Of a DNA stretch of 64,000 bases, positions 51,501 through 62,500 are shown piece after piece (within the stretch, counting starts at the first letter, position 1; each line of letters starts with the position of its first letter). A program made the translations under genes and the position numbers. Source of the DNA: Ramazzottius varieornatus (taxonomy: Eukaryota > Tardigrada > Eutardigrada > Parachela > Ramazzottiidae); NCBI GenBank assembly GCA_001949185.1, contig BDGG01000019.1, positions 275,231 through 339,230 of the forward strand, read 5' to 3'. The notes under the pieces were generated by a model, which did no database searches, was not told the origin of the DNA, and was given only the letters and a program-made list of their open reading frames with translations.

Positions 51501-54415
51501 CCGCCCGCCTTCCTCCTTCGGTGACGATGCGCGGTCGTCTCCTCCACAGCTCTCCTCTGATGTAACACGGCGGTACATCTGTACGATCTTCCTGTACAAG
51601 ATTCGCATCATATCGCCCACCTGCCGCCACCCCATACCGGTCTACCTGCGGTACCAGTACCCCTTCTTTGGTAGCGCCGCACCCATCATGACGCGTCCTG
51701 CCATTGAAGTGCAACCCAAGATCGAAACTGTGCTGGATAATAACTCCCTGACGCAGTTCAGCTTCGGATGCTCAGAATCGCAGCTACTTCGAGCCTTCCG
51801 GACGTAAGCCATACGAACTGAATCGGCAAGATCGTTTTTCCTAAGTGGCGCACTTTTCTAGCTAACCTCACTGAGAGCGTGCGCGACCTGGGAAACCAAA
51901 CGCGACCAGATCGTTGTTTGAGTTGCGCACGCTTTCAGCCAGTAACATTGGAAGCGTGCGCCACCTGGAAGAACTAACTTGCCGAGTTTGTTTGCTGAGC
52001 TCCCGAATCTGATTTTATCGATTCAAAGATTCTTCTGGGTTTTCAACAGGGCTCCCGTGTGTGTTGAAGTGTGGAAGAGCGGTATGGGTAATATTCAAGA
52101 CGAGCTGATCGGTCAAGCTAAGCTCCGACTGGACCTGCTGTACCGCGCTGACGTTACCACACTGTACGAAAACGAGAAACCCTACTCGCGCCGCCTGTTC
52201 GACGCCGTACTCGAAGTCATCGATCTCCAATCGTAAGTCTCTTTTCCAAATTGAGTAACTCGTTCAGAGTGAAGCAGTTTTGAACATGTTGTGTCTTTCT
52301 GTAGGGAGAAGTACCCGAAACTGGCCGAGTTGACGGTATGTACCACCCTGGATGACTACGGTTCCGTCCAGCGCAACTTCATCGACACCATCAGCGTACC
52401 TTCCTCCGCCAAAGAGGCGCAAAGTGTCCGAGAGACAGTCAAGCCAGACCTCGTAGTACCTGCTTCTAATGCTACGCGCCTGAGGTCAAATAAGCTCGAC
52501 GTGGAAGAACTCAGGAGAGAAGCCATGTTCGAGCTGGAAGTGTGGCGAGAACGGGAAGAGAAGAAGTTCAAAGCCCAGGTAGAAATCTAGTTCCGAGCCA
52601 CAACCAAAGTCTGGAAATGGAGGCTTCAATTTTGATGTTTTAGCTGAAGCAGAGAGAAGACGATGCAATGAAATACCTGACGGAAGAATGGGAGCGACGA
52701 TCGAAGCAGCAGAAAGCGTACGTTGATGACATCATCGAAAGGAACCGTAATCTTGAAAATGAGCTGAGACGGTCGATTCAGGAGAATAGTCAGAAGGACG
52801 TGGCGTTGAAAGAACGAGAAAGAAGGGTAAAGTTTGGGTCCTCGAAAATGAATTTGTTGATTTGAAATGCAATTTTTCTATGTTGTATGTAGGTGAGTGA
52901 TGCGGAGCGGTTTCTCAAGAACGAGAAGGCCAAATTGACGCAAGACATCGAAGAGATGCAAGATAACGTCATCAATGTGTATTCCAAGCGACTCGAGCTG
53001 GAGCATTCCGCCCAAGGTCTTCTCAAAGCGGAGATCCGGCAGCTGCAGGGTCAGGTGGAAGACTTCAGGAAAGCGAAGAGTGACCAGGAAGAAATCATCA
53101 AGAAGTACCAGGATGCCGAAAGACAGAAACCCTACCTGCAAAGAGAAGCACAGGCGGAAATCGACCGCCTCACTCTAGACAAAGTAACATTCAGCATTCT
53201 CAAACAAATTTTCTTGCTTATTTCTGGAAAACGAGAATTGAGAAGAGATTTCCATAAATGGCGCTCGGCAAACAAGTTCGACTAGCCCATTGTCTTGAGT
53301 GGCGCACGATGTCATTGTTATTGCCTGAGAATGTGCTCCACTTGAAAATCGATCTTGTTTAGTGTGTTTGCCGAGCTCCCAAATCAAGAAAACGATTTTG
53401 CAAAATAGAAATAGTTTTAAACTTGTTTTGCGGTTTCGGAATCCGATTCTAAGTGCTTTTGGTGTTTCTTCTGCAGAATGATTTGGAGAGAAGGTGCGCC
53501 GCCATCGCAGAGTCGAAAGAACACTATAAGCAACAGTGGCAAATGGCACTAAAAGAGATCGCCAAGATGCGTGACCGTGTAGATTCCGAGCATGAAAGGA
53601 GGCTGAATGACAAGGACCGAGAAATCACCAATCTAAGGATGGAACTTGAGCGGGCACGAGAACCTTGGAATAAGGGAACAGTGAGATCGCTGTCGACGAA
53701 AGATCGGTACTACAGGGAGAACGAGAAAAGCTCAGAAAATTCTCCATTAAAGCAACGGTAAGAATGCGATGACGAATGACACGAATCGCAAAGTCAGACG
53801 TGACAAAATTAATTCTCGTTTAGTTACAGTCCCAAAAAACTTTGTTTGAAAAATTACCTGAGGGGAACAACTCGACAACATCGTTTTTCTAAGTGGCGCA
53901 CGCTATCGGTTTTGTTGGATGTAACCATGCGCCATTTGGGAAAGATGATCTTCTCGAGTCGAGTTTCTTTGCTTTCCTAGGTGGCGCACGCTTTCAGCCG
54001 ACAATACTGACAATGTGCGCCACTTCCGAAACATTCTTGTCGAGTTCGTTTGCCGAGCTCGCAGTGATACTGTGTCTATGTCGCGGTTTCTTTCTACAGG
54101 TTAGCCATGCAGTTCGACAATCAAAGAAAGACTAACGGCACGTCCAACGGTCATTCTTCCGCGGTAGACGGAGAGGACGAACCCGGAGACCATCCGGTCA
54201 TGGACGTGAACGGTTTGGGTCTGACGGACGGTGACAGCGACTCTGAGAACCGCATTGACAGTGATGATGAAGATGACGACCACCCTCGCAAGCAGCTCAT
54301 ACGAGCCATGGAGGAGAGGAATGTGTTGCTGAAGACGGGCATTTATAAGCCACGCGACACCGTCATTGTTGACTTGGATAAGAAGATTGCCAGACTGAAA
54401 AGCAGCGTTGAATAA
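48572..54415 (+). CDS. CEP120: Centrosomal protein CEP120
   Basis: Centriole elongation and ciliogenesis protein. About 14 exons: 48572-48623, 48690-48848, 48918-about 49200, 49378-49722, 49794-about 50023, about 50107-50364, 50844-51170, 51434-51804, 52050-52232, 52305-52578, 52644-52828, 52893-53180, 53477-53759 and 54101-54415. The first C2 domain reads GRNFPQRP, FDGQLLS and VQRTPIKIDVM, then IGYQTLDLRS, as in vertebrate CEP120. A second C2-like part (VGVSFEISVVKKL) and a third (APVCVEVWKS, then ELIGQAKLRLDLL) follow. A long coiled coil runs from about LRREAMFELEVWREREEKKF to the end. The tail RAMEERNVLLKTGIY fits the CEP120 C-terminus. The exon 3 donor is not certain. Four introns carry MITEs. 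Confidence 0.93.
49210..49325. repeat. GTATGCAGGTG-family repeat copy
   Basis: GCCTGCATACAAG on the left and TTGTATGCAGGTT on the right form terminal inverted repeats of a ~110-bp segment in CEP120 intron 3. Confidence 0.5.
50440..50790. repeat. Intronic hairpin MITE, dimer split by another element
   Basis: The first core (GAGTGGCGCAC / GTGCGCCACTT) ends at about 50550. The second, more eroded core and right end (TCTGCCGACCTCCC) follow from 50696. A TA-flanked foldback (50552-50694) lies exactly between. All are in one CEP120 intron. Confidence 0.8.
50552..50694. mobile_element. TA-flanked foldback MITE
   Basis: Inverted repeats of about 40 bp (CTGTAATGCTTCATGAACTT...) bracket a ~60-bp middle. 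TA flanks both sides, as for Tc1/mariner MITEs. A relative lies at 57129-57248. Confidence 0.85.
51818..52005. repeat. Intronic hairpin MITE, dimeric copy
   Basis: Two cores (AAGTGGCGCAC to GTGCGCGACCT, then GAGTTGCGCAC to GTGCGCCACCT), ending GTTTGCTGAGCTCCC. It lies in the CEP120 intron at 51805-52049. Confidence 0.9.
53263..53382. repeat. Intronic hairpin MITE, single copy
   Basis: GCGCTCGGCAAACAAGTTCG opens it; core GAGTGGCGCAC / TGTGCTCCACTT; ends TTTGCCGAGCTCCC. It lies in the CEP120 intron at 53181-53476. Confidence 0.9.
53866..54061. repeat. Intronic hairpin MITE, dimeric copy
   Basis: Two cores, with the joint region reading CTCGAGTCGAGTTTCTTTGC. Right end GTTTGCCGAGCTCGC. It lies in the last CEP120 intron. 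Confidence 0.9.
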
Positions 54416-54477
54416 GGTTCCTTGTAAACTTCCTTGATTTTTACATTCATTGTTGAATTTTTTGGCACTCCTGCAGT

Positions 54478-54484
54478 AAATAAA
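54478..54484 (+). terminator. CEP120 polyadenylation signal
   Basis: AATAAA-type word about 60 bp after the CEP120 stop codon. Confidence 0.55.
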
Positions 54485-54662
54485 TTTGTAATATTACTCT
54501 TTACAGATCTCCGCATGGCTTTTGTGCCTGAAGCTCCGTAATAGTTTCAAATGCATTTTTGAATTCCTACAAAAAACCAAATCTGTTATAATGGTTAGTT
54601 TCAAAAAATAATGGAAAGTGGAGATGAAAGAAATTAGGTCCGGAAGACTAGTTTTTGATTTT

Positions 54663-54747
54663 TCAGAGTATGCGGATCCTCTTGTACTTTCCCATGAGGC
54701 TTCCGCAACTGGGGCAGCAGGAGGCGCAGTCTTTAGCGAACTTGTTT
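54663..54747 (-). CDS. LITAF-domain protein, third copy (C-terminal exon)
   Basis: On minus, an exon after TTTTTGCAG encodes KFAKDCASCCPSCGSLMGKY, then KRIRIL and TGA. This is the second CxxC half of the LITAF domain, with the usual G-x-Y-K-R ending. The exon starts in phase 2, as in the two neighbouring LITAF genes. The upstream half is not resolved. A hydrophobic frame around 54930-54990 (VRLTFVCGVLLFLC) may be part of it. It could be a decayed copy. Confidence 0.5.
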
Positions 54748-55475
54748 CTGCAAAAAATTTAAGTTTTATATTAAACATTTCTTCAAGAACGAATGTTTTT
54801 TCATGGTATACTTCCAGAAACGGAAGCTAGGAACAAAGGATGAAGGCTGAAAATGATCAAAGATGGTGTTTTGCGAGACCGCAAATTTTGCAGCTCGTCT
54901 GGTTTTCAGTAAACGACAAGGTTGGATCCAAACTCACGACACAAAAACAGTAGTACGCCGCAGACGAAAGTCAGTCTCACTGAAGTCATCTGAACTGGGG
55001 GTTAATTTGCGGATATTCTTCCAGGTGTCAGAGGAAAGTCCCGAATATAAACCGTGGATGAGTTTATCGAGGTCTCAATGGAGTCGTCCTTGGCTTCAGG
55101 AACGATGTCGGCTGCGGAGACTCGACTGGCACCTGACATCAGTGGTATCACTTCTGATTGTACAGTCTTCACGGACAGTGGTGCCGAAGCGATACTTCCG
55201 GCATCGCTGCTCTCTCCGACGGGGTGCACTCGGTTGAGTCCATCGCCCAATGGTACGACCAATCCGGGTGTACCAGATCGAGGGAAGGCCGCTGCCGCCT
55301 TGGGTAACCAGAAAGGATTGTGCGATGTGGAAGGTGTGGGTAATGACTATTCACTTTGCCAACATGCTACCGATCTTTACGGGTTCGTTTTAGAAAGTAA
55401 AAGTTTGAAGTCACGCGCAACCATGATGGAACAAGCGACAAAGGAAATGAGCAAAGAACCCCAAAAGAATGTTCT

Positions 55476-56291
55476 TCACATGCGTTTGTATTGCCCGATT
55501 ATGTGTCCACAGCGAGGGCACATATGGGTGGCATCCTTGGTATCGTCAGTCCTGCAATGTTCAACAGAAGAAACTCGATGACAAAAGCCGGTGGCAAATG
55601 GTTCAGATTTTCACTCCAAATCAACAGAACCCAAACGAAAGAAATCCAGCAGCAGCAAGCTGGTAAACCGGATAGAACGATACTATGTTGTCAAGAACAA
55701 TGTCAAAGTCTGAACTGTACTGCAGGAAGCAAACTTACCTGTGAAGCAGAAGACACCGAAACAGAGGAGCCATGTACACAACGCGGAAGAGCGAATAATG
55801 TTGGTTGTGACTTGCTGTCTACAACTTGGGCATCTGATGAGGGAGGAAGAATTGTTCGCTGCTGCGGCGGCGACATTCTGCTTTCGGATTTGTATCGACT
55901 TGCGGCCTTACGTGGTGAAGGCAGGATTGGGACCAATAGCCCCGCCGACGATGGGCGGTCCAGGACTGGAATCGGCCGGTGGTCCTTCAGGCTGAAACTG
56001 CATCGGAGGAGCAACGCCTAGAGCGTAGACCGTTTGGGGCGCTTGCGTACCGACGTAAGTGGGCTGTGATGGCGCGTTAAAGGACGGCGCGAGCTGAGGA
56101 GCCCATGTTATATGTTGCGTTGTACGGAGGGGGAGCTGCGAAGCACAAGCAACGTAGATGGACAGTTTCGTTCCATTTGCAATGTGTGTTACGTACCGGA
56201 CATCTTTTCGCTTGATGGGCTTCTCAGAAGATGATTGCGGTAAAGCGGATTCGAGGAGTGACGAGATCATCGATGGTGGACCAGGAAGCAC
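55476..56291 (-). CDS. LITAF-domain protein, second copy
   Basis: LITAF/SIMPLE family proteins are monotopic membrane proteins of late endosomes that bind zinc through two CxxC knuckles around a hydrophobic hairpin. Here the N-terminal region is Pro/Gln-rich (QLAPSFNAPSQPTYVGTQ, then PIVGGAIGPNP). An exon at about 55745-55895 gives SSLIRCPSCRQQVTTN and a hydrophobic stretch. The last exon gives DDTKDATHMCPRCGHIIGQY, KRM and TGA at 55476. A small exon at about 55640-55680 (CCCWISFVWVL) would complete the membrane part in phase. The 5' exon and one junction near 55890 do not fit simply, so the model is approximate. Confidence 0.6.
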
Positions 56292-56846
56292 GATGAACCG
56301 TCGATGATGACGAAGCGGTAACGTAACGTGGTAACGTGATCACACACCGGAACTGGACACGGGTTACGTTCTGAAAAGTGACCTGACCTGGTATCCTACA
56401 TTTGGAAACTCCAGATCAGCAGTAACGCATGTTACGTTGGGACAACAGCTGGCGTGGCCAGATTACCTTAGTGACCGGGAATTTGTGGTGGGCAACACAA
56501 AAGCACGCATGGGACGTGGTATCACTGCATTTACTCCCGGTAAAGACGAGCAACGAAGCAGAACTCCATCGAACAGCACGTACCGTTTGAGAATAACCAA
56601 CTGTGGAACAACCAACAAAATCATCCGTAAACTTTCCCTCTAACTTTAGCAGAAAAACCCGACAGCTTCCACTCATCAAAGCTTTGGATCATCGTCAAAA
56701 ATAATTAAAAAGATTAGGACATTCCTACACCGAGAGAGAAATTTTGACAATAGATGCTCTCTTCACACGGTCCAAGGCGGATAGCAGTCCACGAGAATCT
56801 GCGGGAAAGCATCGCAAAAACTGGCACCAAGGCCACTGGGTAATCT

Positions 56847-57590
56847 CTAGAGTCGTCGGTACGTTCCAATGAAGGCACCACAGTTGGGGCAGGTGTGTAC
56901 TGCATCTTTGCAGGCATCAATGCTGTAAAACAAGAGCGTTTGCTAGACGACCATACGAAGGCCGTAACGATAACCATGACAGCGTACCACAGAGCGCAGC
57001 AGCACACCAAAAGGCAAATCATGTAGGTGAAGAGTCCGTTGACGTAGGTTACTCTTGTCACAATATTCTGGTGGCACGATGGACACCTAGAATTCAAAGG
57101 AAGACAATACTGTAATGAAAGACAAGACTGTAATACTTCTTGAACTTCGCGAACTGACGCCACAGCAAGCTTGGAGTGTACGCGTGCGATGACGGATACT
57201 GCGCAGGCTTACTATGATGTAAATCGCGAAGTTCAAGAAGTATTACAATATCCACCCGGAGACACAAGGTTCGATTCGAATGCCTAAAGTACTTACTGCA
57301 TGATGGCCGGATCGGGTGAGTACATCAAACCCGGCCCCTGTACATTTCCCGACTGGAGGATTACTTGGGTCTGCGCTACAGGAGTGTAGGGTTGTCCGGG
57401 AGGTCCTGGCTGCTGCGTGTTGGGCGCTGGATGAGGCGGTCCCGCCGAGATTTCGGATGGATTATGGTGTAGAGGCGAATGGGCCGCCAACGAGGGACCT
57501 ACGTCCAGTGTATTGGTTGCGGTAATGTGCAACGAATGACCAGCATTTAGGATATTGCAACGCACCTTGAGGTTGGGCTGTGTTAGGCAT
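56847..57590 (-). CDS. LITAF: LITAF-domain protein, first copy
   Basis: Exons: 57566-57590, 57297-57498, about 56948-57086 and 56847-56922. The start MPNTAQPQGPS leads into a Pro-rich N-terminus (GPPHPAPNTQQPGPPGQP), a usual recruiting region for NEDD4 or TSG101 partners in this family. The LITAF domain has CPSCHQNIVTRVTYVNG, a Cys-rich hydrophobic segment (TYMICLLVCCCALWYAVM) and IDACKDAVHTCPNCGAFIGT, YRRL and stop. Joining the last two exons in phase needs an intron of only 26 bp (GTCTAG...TTACAG). Late endosome/lysosome membrane is expected. It is the best preserved of three copies in a row. Confidence 0.85.
57129..57248. mobile_element. Foldback MITE related to 50552-50694
   Basis: TGTAATACTTCTTGAACTTC and the reverse complement bracket a ~70-bp middle. 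The arm matches the element at 50552 with few changes. It lies in a LITAF intron. Confidence 0.8.
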
Positions 57591-57599
57591 GTTGGAAGC

Positions 57600-58750
57600 A
57601 GGATAGGAGATGATTTAGGATAGGTTAGGTGCCAAAACGATGGATGATATAAGTTGATGGATATGAGCCTTTTCCGATTTGGAGATCAATTGACCATCCG
57701 GCTGTCTCTCAATTACTCCTTTCCGTGATTACGACAGCCATGTGCATTGCTCGGTTGTTACTACGGGAATATTCGTTGCTCTCCAGGGATGTTGTAACGG
57801 CCTGCGCACAATCAGATTGCGATGCGCGAGTCAGAGCAACGATTCCTTTCTCACGACCTTGACGTGGACCCAAATGCGGGCCGGAGGAATAGTCGCTTCC
57901 GGTGGCGCACGGTTCAGCCACAGATGGGTAGGACATTGTAAATGAGATGGAAAAGAAGGAAGACCCGAATGCCCAAAACCGGATCATCTTTGCGTAAGCC
58001 GACTTGCGGGTTACAGAGCAGGCGTCTTGGAATCCCAACAGCGTCAAGATCAACCCCAGCATGTGTATTAAACCGGCTGAACTTCCCGGAAACAGCCCAT
58101 TATCGGCATCCACTTTGGGAAAGTACGAGTAGAAAAAATACAGTCTTATACTAACTTTCGAATCATGGGAGGGGTTTGCTGAATGTACGCTAAGCCATCT
58201 CATCAGCTAAAAGCGTAGAAACTCGGCGTTGTCAACTGTCCCGTTTTCGATCATTGAGAAATTCCGCATCGAGACGACTGCAGTCTTATCTCCAAAAACA
58301 AATTTGTTAATGAATTTTTCATGAACGGATTCTTCCAAATTATTCCGAAATAGATATGAAAAGACCGCTTGCAGGAAGCGTGATCATATGAAGTCCGACT
58401 TGAAGCCGGGCGGACCCACGCAGATAGAACCACGTTGATTGTGGCGCCACCAATGTATTTGGCCACTAGACAGTGACCAATAGGCTCAAGCGGCATTGTA
58501 TGGCCGAGGCGGAGCTTCATCTCACATGGTGTAAGCTGATATAACACACCATATGCACCACAGTAAACAACAGCAGCTGCGCGAGTGAAGTGAAGCGGTG
58601 AGTGAAGCCTTTATACCTGTTCAGCCGAATTTCTTTCATCTACTGTACAGTCCATTCCTGCACTCAACGGACGTTTGCTTTCTCAGCTCATGGGCTTCAA
58701 TATCACAACAGACGATCGACACGTTTTCCAGCAGGTTTCATAAATGGATT
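57600..58750. other. Intergenic stretch upstream of LITAF cluster
   Basis: A minus open frame at 57709-58203 has one hydrophobic segment (GLIHMLGLILTLLGF) but no domain that I recognise. It also translates a MITE scrap at about 57898, so it is not accepted as a gene. It should contain the LITAF promoter. Confidence 0.4.
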
Positions 58751-58754
58751 TCCT

Positions 58755-59033
58755 ATGGAGACTCTAACCGCAGCTGTAAGCCCCACCGTAAGCGAAAAGC
58801 GCAGCTGTAATCGTAACCCGTGGATATCGACGTTATTACCTTCACAGGAGCAAAGGATCATCGATTCCATTACCGGTCTACACGACGGGATCCATCAAGC
58901 CATTCAGCGCTTCCGGAGACTAGCCAGCAGGTGCGGCAGAGGGTTCTGGTGTCTCATCGTTAGGCCGATTGCTTCGAGGAATATTCTGACTCTGTTTCTT
59001 TTTGCTTTCGTAGTGTTGCTTGAGCTACTTTAA
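58755..59033 (+). CDS. Small putative tail-anchored protein
   Basis: A 92-codon open frame starting METLTAAVSPTVSEKR. It has an amphipathic helix (IIDSITGLHDGIHQAIQRF), a basic stretch (RRLASRCGRG) and a C-terminal hydrophobic run (NILTLFLFAFVVLLELL) ending at the stop. That layout fits a tail-anchored membrane protein. No family recognised, and the frame may be chance. It lies 530 bp before rhophilin on the same strand. Confidence 0.4.
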   Translation: METLTAAVSPTVSEKRSCNRNPWISTLLPSQEQRIIDSITGLHDGIHQAIQRFRRLASRCGRGFWCLIVRPIASRNILTLFLFAFVVLLELL

Positions 59034-59563
59034 TCAGCAACCGTCTGTACGCACCAATTCCCCCGGTTCACAGTATCATCTGCACTCGTCTGATGAATGG
59101 AGGCGACTGTTGGAGTCTTGAAGAGGGCCAGGAAGAACAACAACCGAGTGTGATTGACAATTGATCCCACGCGTTATTTACTGCCCTGAAGAACACGCGC
59201 ATCGTTCCACTCAGCGTAAGTTTATATTTTCTTTCGTCTGACATATAAAACGACGGTTAGCAGAAACATATAGCTGAAGGCTTGAATATCCAATACGGTA
59301 TCTCACTGCATACCGGAAGTGTTTATATCATTCCGAAATATACTCCGAGTTTTATTCGTTTATTAGGAGGCCGGAAAACAGTCTCGGCATGATCGTCATC
59401 TCAAGTGGCGCACGTTTTCTACCAATAGGAACGAACAGTGCGCCACTTATGCCAGCCTCACTGAACTTATTATTCGGAATATTTTATTAGGTTGTCGAAT
59501 GTCTCTTTCGCCACATGCCAAATTTTACTGCATATTTATGGCTTGTTTTCTCTTTTGCAGAAA
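59034..59563 (+). promoter_or_regulatory. Rhophilin 5' region with a probable UTR intron
   Basis: The rhophilin ATG directly follows a TCTTTTGCAG acceptor, so an intron precedes it. A MITE lies at 59365-59460 in this intron. Confidence 0.5.
59365..59460. repeat. Hairpin MITE in the rhophilin 5' UTR intron
   Basis: GAGGCCGGAAAACAGTCTCG opens it; core CAAGTGGCGCAC / GTGCGCCACTT. Confidence 0.8.
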
Positions 59564-62500
59564 ATGACAAACACGCAATCTCCGGAATTTGACGAAGGCT
59601 CAGAAGATAGTGTGGAACTCAGTGGACATCGGTCTTCTCACTCGTCTGGATCGTTCATTCGACATGGCGTAAGTTGTCTTGTTCATTTCTTCCGAGTAAG
59701 ACAATCGTCTGTAAGAGACAATGTAAGAGACACGAGACACCGGTTCAAGGAAGTGCTGAGAGCGGTCCAGCAAGTTTTGACAAAAATTTTCCTACGAGAT
59801 TACGAGACATTAGTCTGGTATTCAACCACGGTATTCACTCTTAGACTTTCGTAAATGGCCTAACTGCGTCTGGATTTTTCGTCATTTCTTCCCTTATCTG
59901 GCCCTGCGCTTGTTTAACGAGCTGTCGAGTGACGAATCCATTATCCAGTCACGCCCCGGTTATGATAGAGCTCTAAATATTCTTCCTTATTTTCGATAAC
60001 AGCGTACTCATACATGGCGTGGTATTTACGATGGCATGTTTATGTTTGTTTGTAGAGCAACCGGAACTGGGCCGAAACGGGACGAACCAAACTGCAAAAG
60101 GAGCGACAGCGTATTCACCAGGAGATTAATCGCGAAATTCAGATACGCGCCGGCGCTGAACGACTGTTCCGGTGAGTAAATATAGCAGAAGCACTCACCC
60201 GCATACGGCTTTGTATGTAGTTATAGCCGTAACTAGGTATGCAGGTGTATGATACGTTCGAGGGTTTGCCTGGTGGTTGTTTCTAGAATCTGCATACAAG
60301 ACCCAGACTTTTGTCCTTGGGTTCTGGTATGCAGGTGTGTGACGAACGCTGTTAGTCTGTTTTCCGTTATTCCGGTCACTTGCCGCAGCATGTCAGACTG
60401 ATTTAACGTCTTGAATTTCTTCCATTGTGTTCCGGCACCTACTTACCCGTGTTGTTTTCTGCATCCTTGACAGAGCAACGAACAGCCGGCGTCACCATGA
60501 GAAGATCGCGGCGGAACTGGCTGTCGTCAATGCCAACTTGCAGATACTTAGCGAGGAAATGGCCGAGCTTAACACCTCTGTCCATGTTTACCAAGACCAA
60601 ATGTAAATAACAACTCTGACCGGAAGTGTCAAAAGAACAATCAAAAAGTATATTTTTACTGAGCGAAAAGAAACGTTTGTTTTCTGTGCCCTTTTTACGC
60701 CGGTTTCTGAATCTTCTGGGCTTCGTGGATAGAAACTTTTTCGGATCTCCAAGAAGAAGTTCAGCCAAATTGTTTTTATAAGTTGCGCACGCTTCCATTC
60801 AATACGTCCAGAAATGAGCGCCACTTGGGGAGAACAATCTGACCGAGTTTGTTGACTGCGCTTCTCTTTTGTTTTTGTGAAACATTCTTCTTGGATATTT
60901 TGTGTACTGTGATGTATTGTTGATTAATTTATATTTACAGAGGCGAATGTGTGCCAATGATCCCTTTAGGTATGTGTGACGGCCTTGCCTTTTGGCGTTC
61001 TCGACATTTTAATTTATGGGTCCGCCACCGCGTTGACTCAGTGAACCACAACAGCCATTGAAGCATGCGCTCTTATTACTTTTCTTTTAGGCCTGAAAGA
61101 AACGGTAGACATCGATTTTGCCGACATGTTGACCGTGAGTGCCTTTATTGTTTTTGCTTGATAAGCTTTGTTGTGGCACTTACAATTCACCTTTGACGTA
61201 GGACTTCCTGTCACGGCATTACCATGTGGAGAATGTGGAGGACTTTCAGGGACCCATTGGGCTATTCATGTCACTGCGCGATGTAAGTCAATAGGTTTTT
61301 AATCATTACATGCACGCAAGGAGCAGATCTTCGTGTAGAGCGACCTGCTTTTGACATATAGCGGGACGTTTTTATGTTTCGGGTTCTTGCAGGCGTGTCG
61401 CAGTCCCTCAAGAGACGATTCCGGTCTTCGAGTTATTCTCGAGTATGTCCATACACTCAGCTTGGTCGAGAAAAGATTCTTCACTCCCAAGACTGACATC
61501 CGCTTTACATGGTAAGAGAATCCGAAGTGCAGGAGGAAGCACAACACGCGCCTCAGGTACCTTCATACACGTTGCTGCTCATATTGACATGGTCCGTGGT
61601 ATGCAAGTGCTTGATGCGTGAACTTGAGTTCGCGACTTCCTGCTATTGTCTTGGATTTCGCTCAGTTATTATACGAAATAAATGAAAAAACGGAAGCTTC
61701 CTAGCGAAGAATATAAGGAAGCGGAATTTTTTGGCAAAATTTAAGGGTAAAATCTTCAAAACTGAAAATGGTTCGATACCGTTACATTTTCGCTGTTCCC
61801 GTCGAAGTAATTACAGGATGAACTTGTAGTGCCGGCGAGAGGGATTAATCGTCCGTTTGTTCATTTGGCAGGTATGATTCGCTAAGTGGCCGACCGGCAA
61901 CGCAGCGATCAGTAGCGTTCGAGAAAGCCAGCATGCTCTTCAACGTCGGTGCTTTGTACACGCAGATCGGCGCCCGTCAAGTAAGCACTGCGTCCTTTCT
62001 GTAATCCCCCACGCTCTCAGATATCTGCCAGTCACTGAAACCATTACTTATCCACGCTTCTTGACATCTGATCTGACTAATCTTGTAAAGTCAATTTCTT
62101 CCGCACAAAATCGCTTTTTGCGCTCAGATCTGTTACCTCTTTCACACACCTGCGTACATTTCCACCGCTTATCTCACTTGGGTCGCGGTATGCTGGCTCT
62201 TGAAAAGACGTCTGAAGATTCTTCGTTCACTTGTTTTGCAGCGTTCGTCCTCGATACAAGGCCTGTCGGAAGCTTCAGTCTCCTTTGAGAAAGCCACGGG
62301 GATCTTCCAGTTCGTGGCTTCCAGTTTTAATAACGCACCAAGCACCGATCTGCGAGCGGAAACCCTCAGCATGCTCGGCTCTCTAATGCTGGTACGGTAA
62401 TATCCGGTGGTTTTCAAACTTTTCTGAAGTTTATTGTTTGTCGTGCTACTCTTTCCGCGTCGTTTGACTGACGGGTGGCACTGACATTGCTCGTAGAGGG

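Noticed and set aside
55054-55581. A 175-codon plus-strand open frame as a gene
   Set aside because: It runs antisense through the LITAF cluster, and its 3' part is the reverse of the LITAF C-terminal exon.
57709-58203. A 164-codon minus frame with a hydrophobic segment as a membrane protein
   Set aside because: It translates a MITE scrap near 57898 and shows no known domain.
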